From NCBI GenBank assembly GCA_015057405.1, contig SVEK01000003.1, positions 50,791 to 114,790 on the forward strand: DNA of 64,000 bases. Reading direction: 5' to 3'. The notes beneath the pieces were generated by a model. The model did not search any database. It had not been told where the DNA came from and saw nothing but the letters and a program-made list of their open reading frames with translations. The stretch is from Lachnospiraceae bacterium (GTDB lineage Bacteria > Bacillota > Clostridia > Lachnospirales > Lachnospiraceae). Of this stretch, positions 63,769 to 64,000 are shown in pieces (position 1 is the stretch's first letter; each line of letters begins with the position of its first letter). Both the position numbers and the translations under genes were made by a program.

Positions 63769-63852
63769 TTCATAATTCCTCCTGTTAAATATAATATTTT
63801 TGATATTTTATATTACAACTCAGTTTTCGCTTTGAAAGTCGAATTAACTGAG
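63715..63852. repeat. Right copy of 138-bp direct repeat
   Basis: It matches 49076-49213 and spans the signal-peptide codons, ribosome site and promoter region of the 63223 lipoprotein gene. It contains the inverted repeat CTCAGTT-20-AACTGAG (63819-63852). On the minus strand one arm reads TCAGTTAAT, a good LytTR box; the left copy reads TCAGCCAAT there. Confidence 0.9.
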
Positions 63853-64000
63853 AGTATCAACTTTTTTATTTCATAAGGTTAGGGTGTCAAAAGGTCATTG
63901 ACCATTGATATAAATTTGTACCTTGAAAATTTAACACGATATATCAAATCATCCAGATATTTGGTAAAATATAAGTATTAAATATCGAGGTGATTTATAT
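63853..64000 (+). other. Probable leader of a gene starting beyond the window
   Basis: No gene is seen here. The last bases (CGAGGTGATTTATAT) look like a plus-strand ribosome site 5-8 nt before a start codon outside the window. Confidence 0.4.

Noticed and set aside
49076-63852. Integrative element or prophage
   Set aside because: No integrase, transposase, relaxase or phage gene is visible within the island, so only the repeats support mobility.

Overview
The window looks like a chromosomal segment of a low-GC, Gram-positive gut or rumen Firmicute, most likely Lachnospiraceae. This is a family-level inference from AT-rich codons, strong GGAGG-type ribosome binding sites, TagF-like and WbsX-like cell-surface genes, DUF6273 proteins, secreted glycosidases with Lys-rich C-terminal modules, and a thiC-S-G-H-tenI-F operon behind a TPP riboswitch. 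No rRNA or tRNA genes, CRISPR arrays or recognisable transposases were seen.

Layout. (1) 0-7.2 kb: the 5' end of an LTA-synthase-like gene, an AraC regulator, a DUF6270 protein, an ABC pair whose ATPase subunit has lost its catalytic motifs, a short relic of an epimerase gene, and two plus-strand genes for an anchored and a secreted surface protein. (2) 7.2-26.8 kb: a long leftward cell-surface polymer cluster (YwmB-like protein, TagF-like transferases, SDR epimerase, IspD/TarI-type cytidylyltransferase, WbsX-like protein, several glycosyltransferases, a radical SAM enzyme, a DegT aminotransferase). It is followed by an ATP-grasp gene and a NitT/TauT-type ABC importer. Five proteins in this cluster carry the same kind of small Rossmann-like accessory domain fused to different catalytic domains. 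(3) 26.8-39.4 kb: a carbohydrate-use region with a large secreted glycosidase with CBM-like domains, a GH31 gene broken by one frameshift, a CapA lipoprotein with an AraC regulator, a secreted GH43 enzyme, another AraC regulator and a Gfo/Idh/MocA oxidoreductase. (4) 39.4-44.7 kb: the thiamin operon and its TPP riboswitch. (5) 44.7-49.1 kb: a PD-(D/E)XK-like protein, a secreted tandem-DUF6273 protein whose signal peptide is frameshifted, and a 3'-truncated thiE.

(6) 49.1-63.8 kb: the most interesting part. It is an all-leftward island with an agr quorum-sensing operon (agrA, agrC, an agrD absent from the ORF track, agrB), two small secreted-peptide genes, and three ABC-exporter/lipoprotein cassettes. 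Two of the cassettes are paralogous but differ in gene order. A 138-bp direct repeat (the promoter and signal-peptide region of a lipoprotein gene) flanks the island, and its left copy is fused into the truncated thiE. An AgrA/LytTR-like double box next to a -10 element lies between agrB and the first peptide gene. My inference is a quorum-controlled bacteriocin-like (possibly lactococcin-972-like) production and immunity locus. The peptide family assignment is not proven.

Single-A deletions explain two broken genes (GH31 and the DUF6273 protein), so consensus errors in the assembly should be excluded before biological meaning is attached to them. All identities and spacings here were judged by eye.
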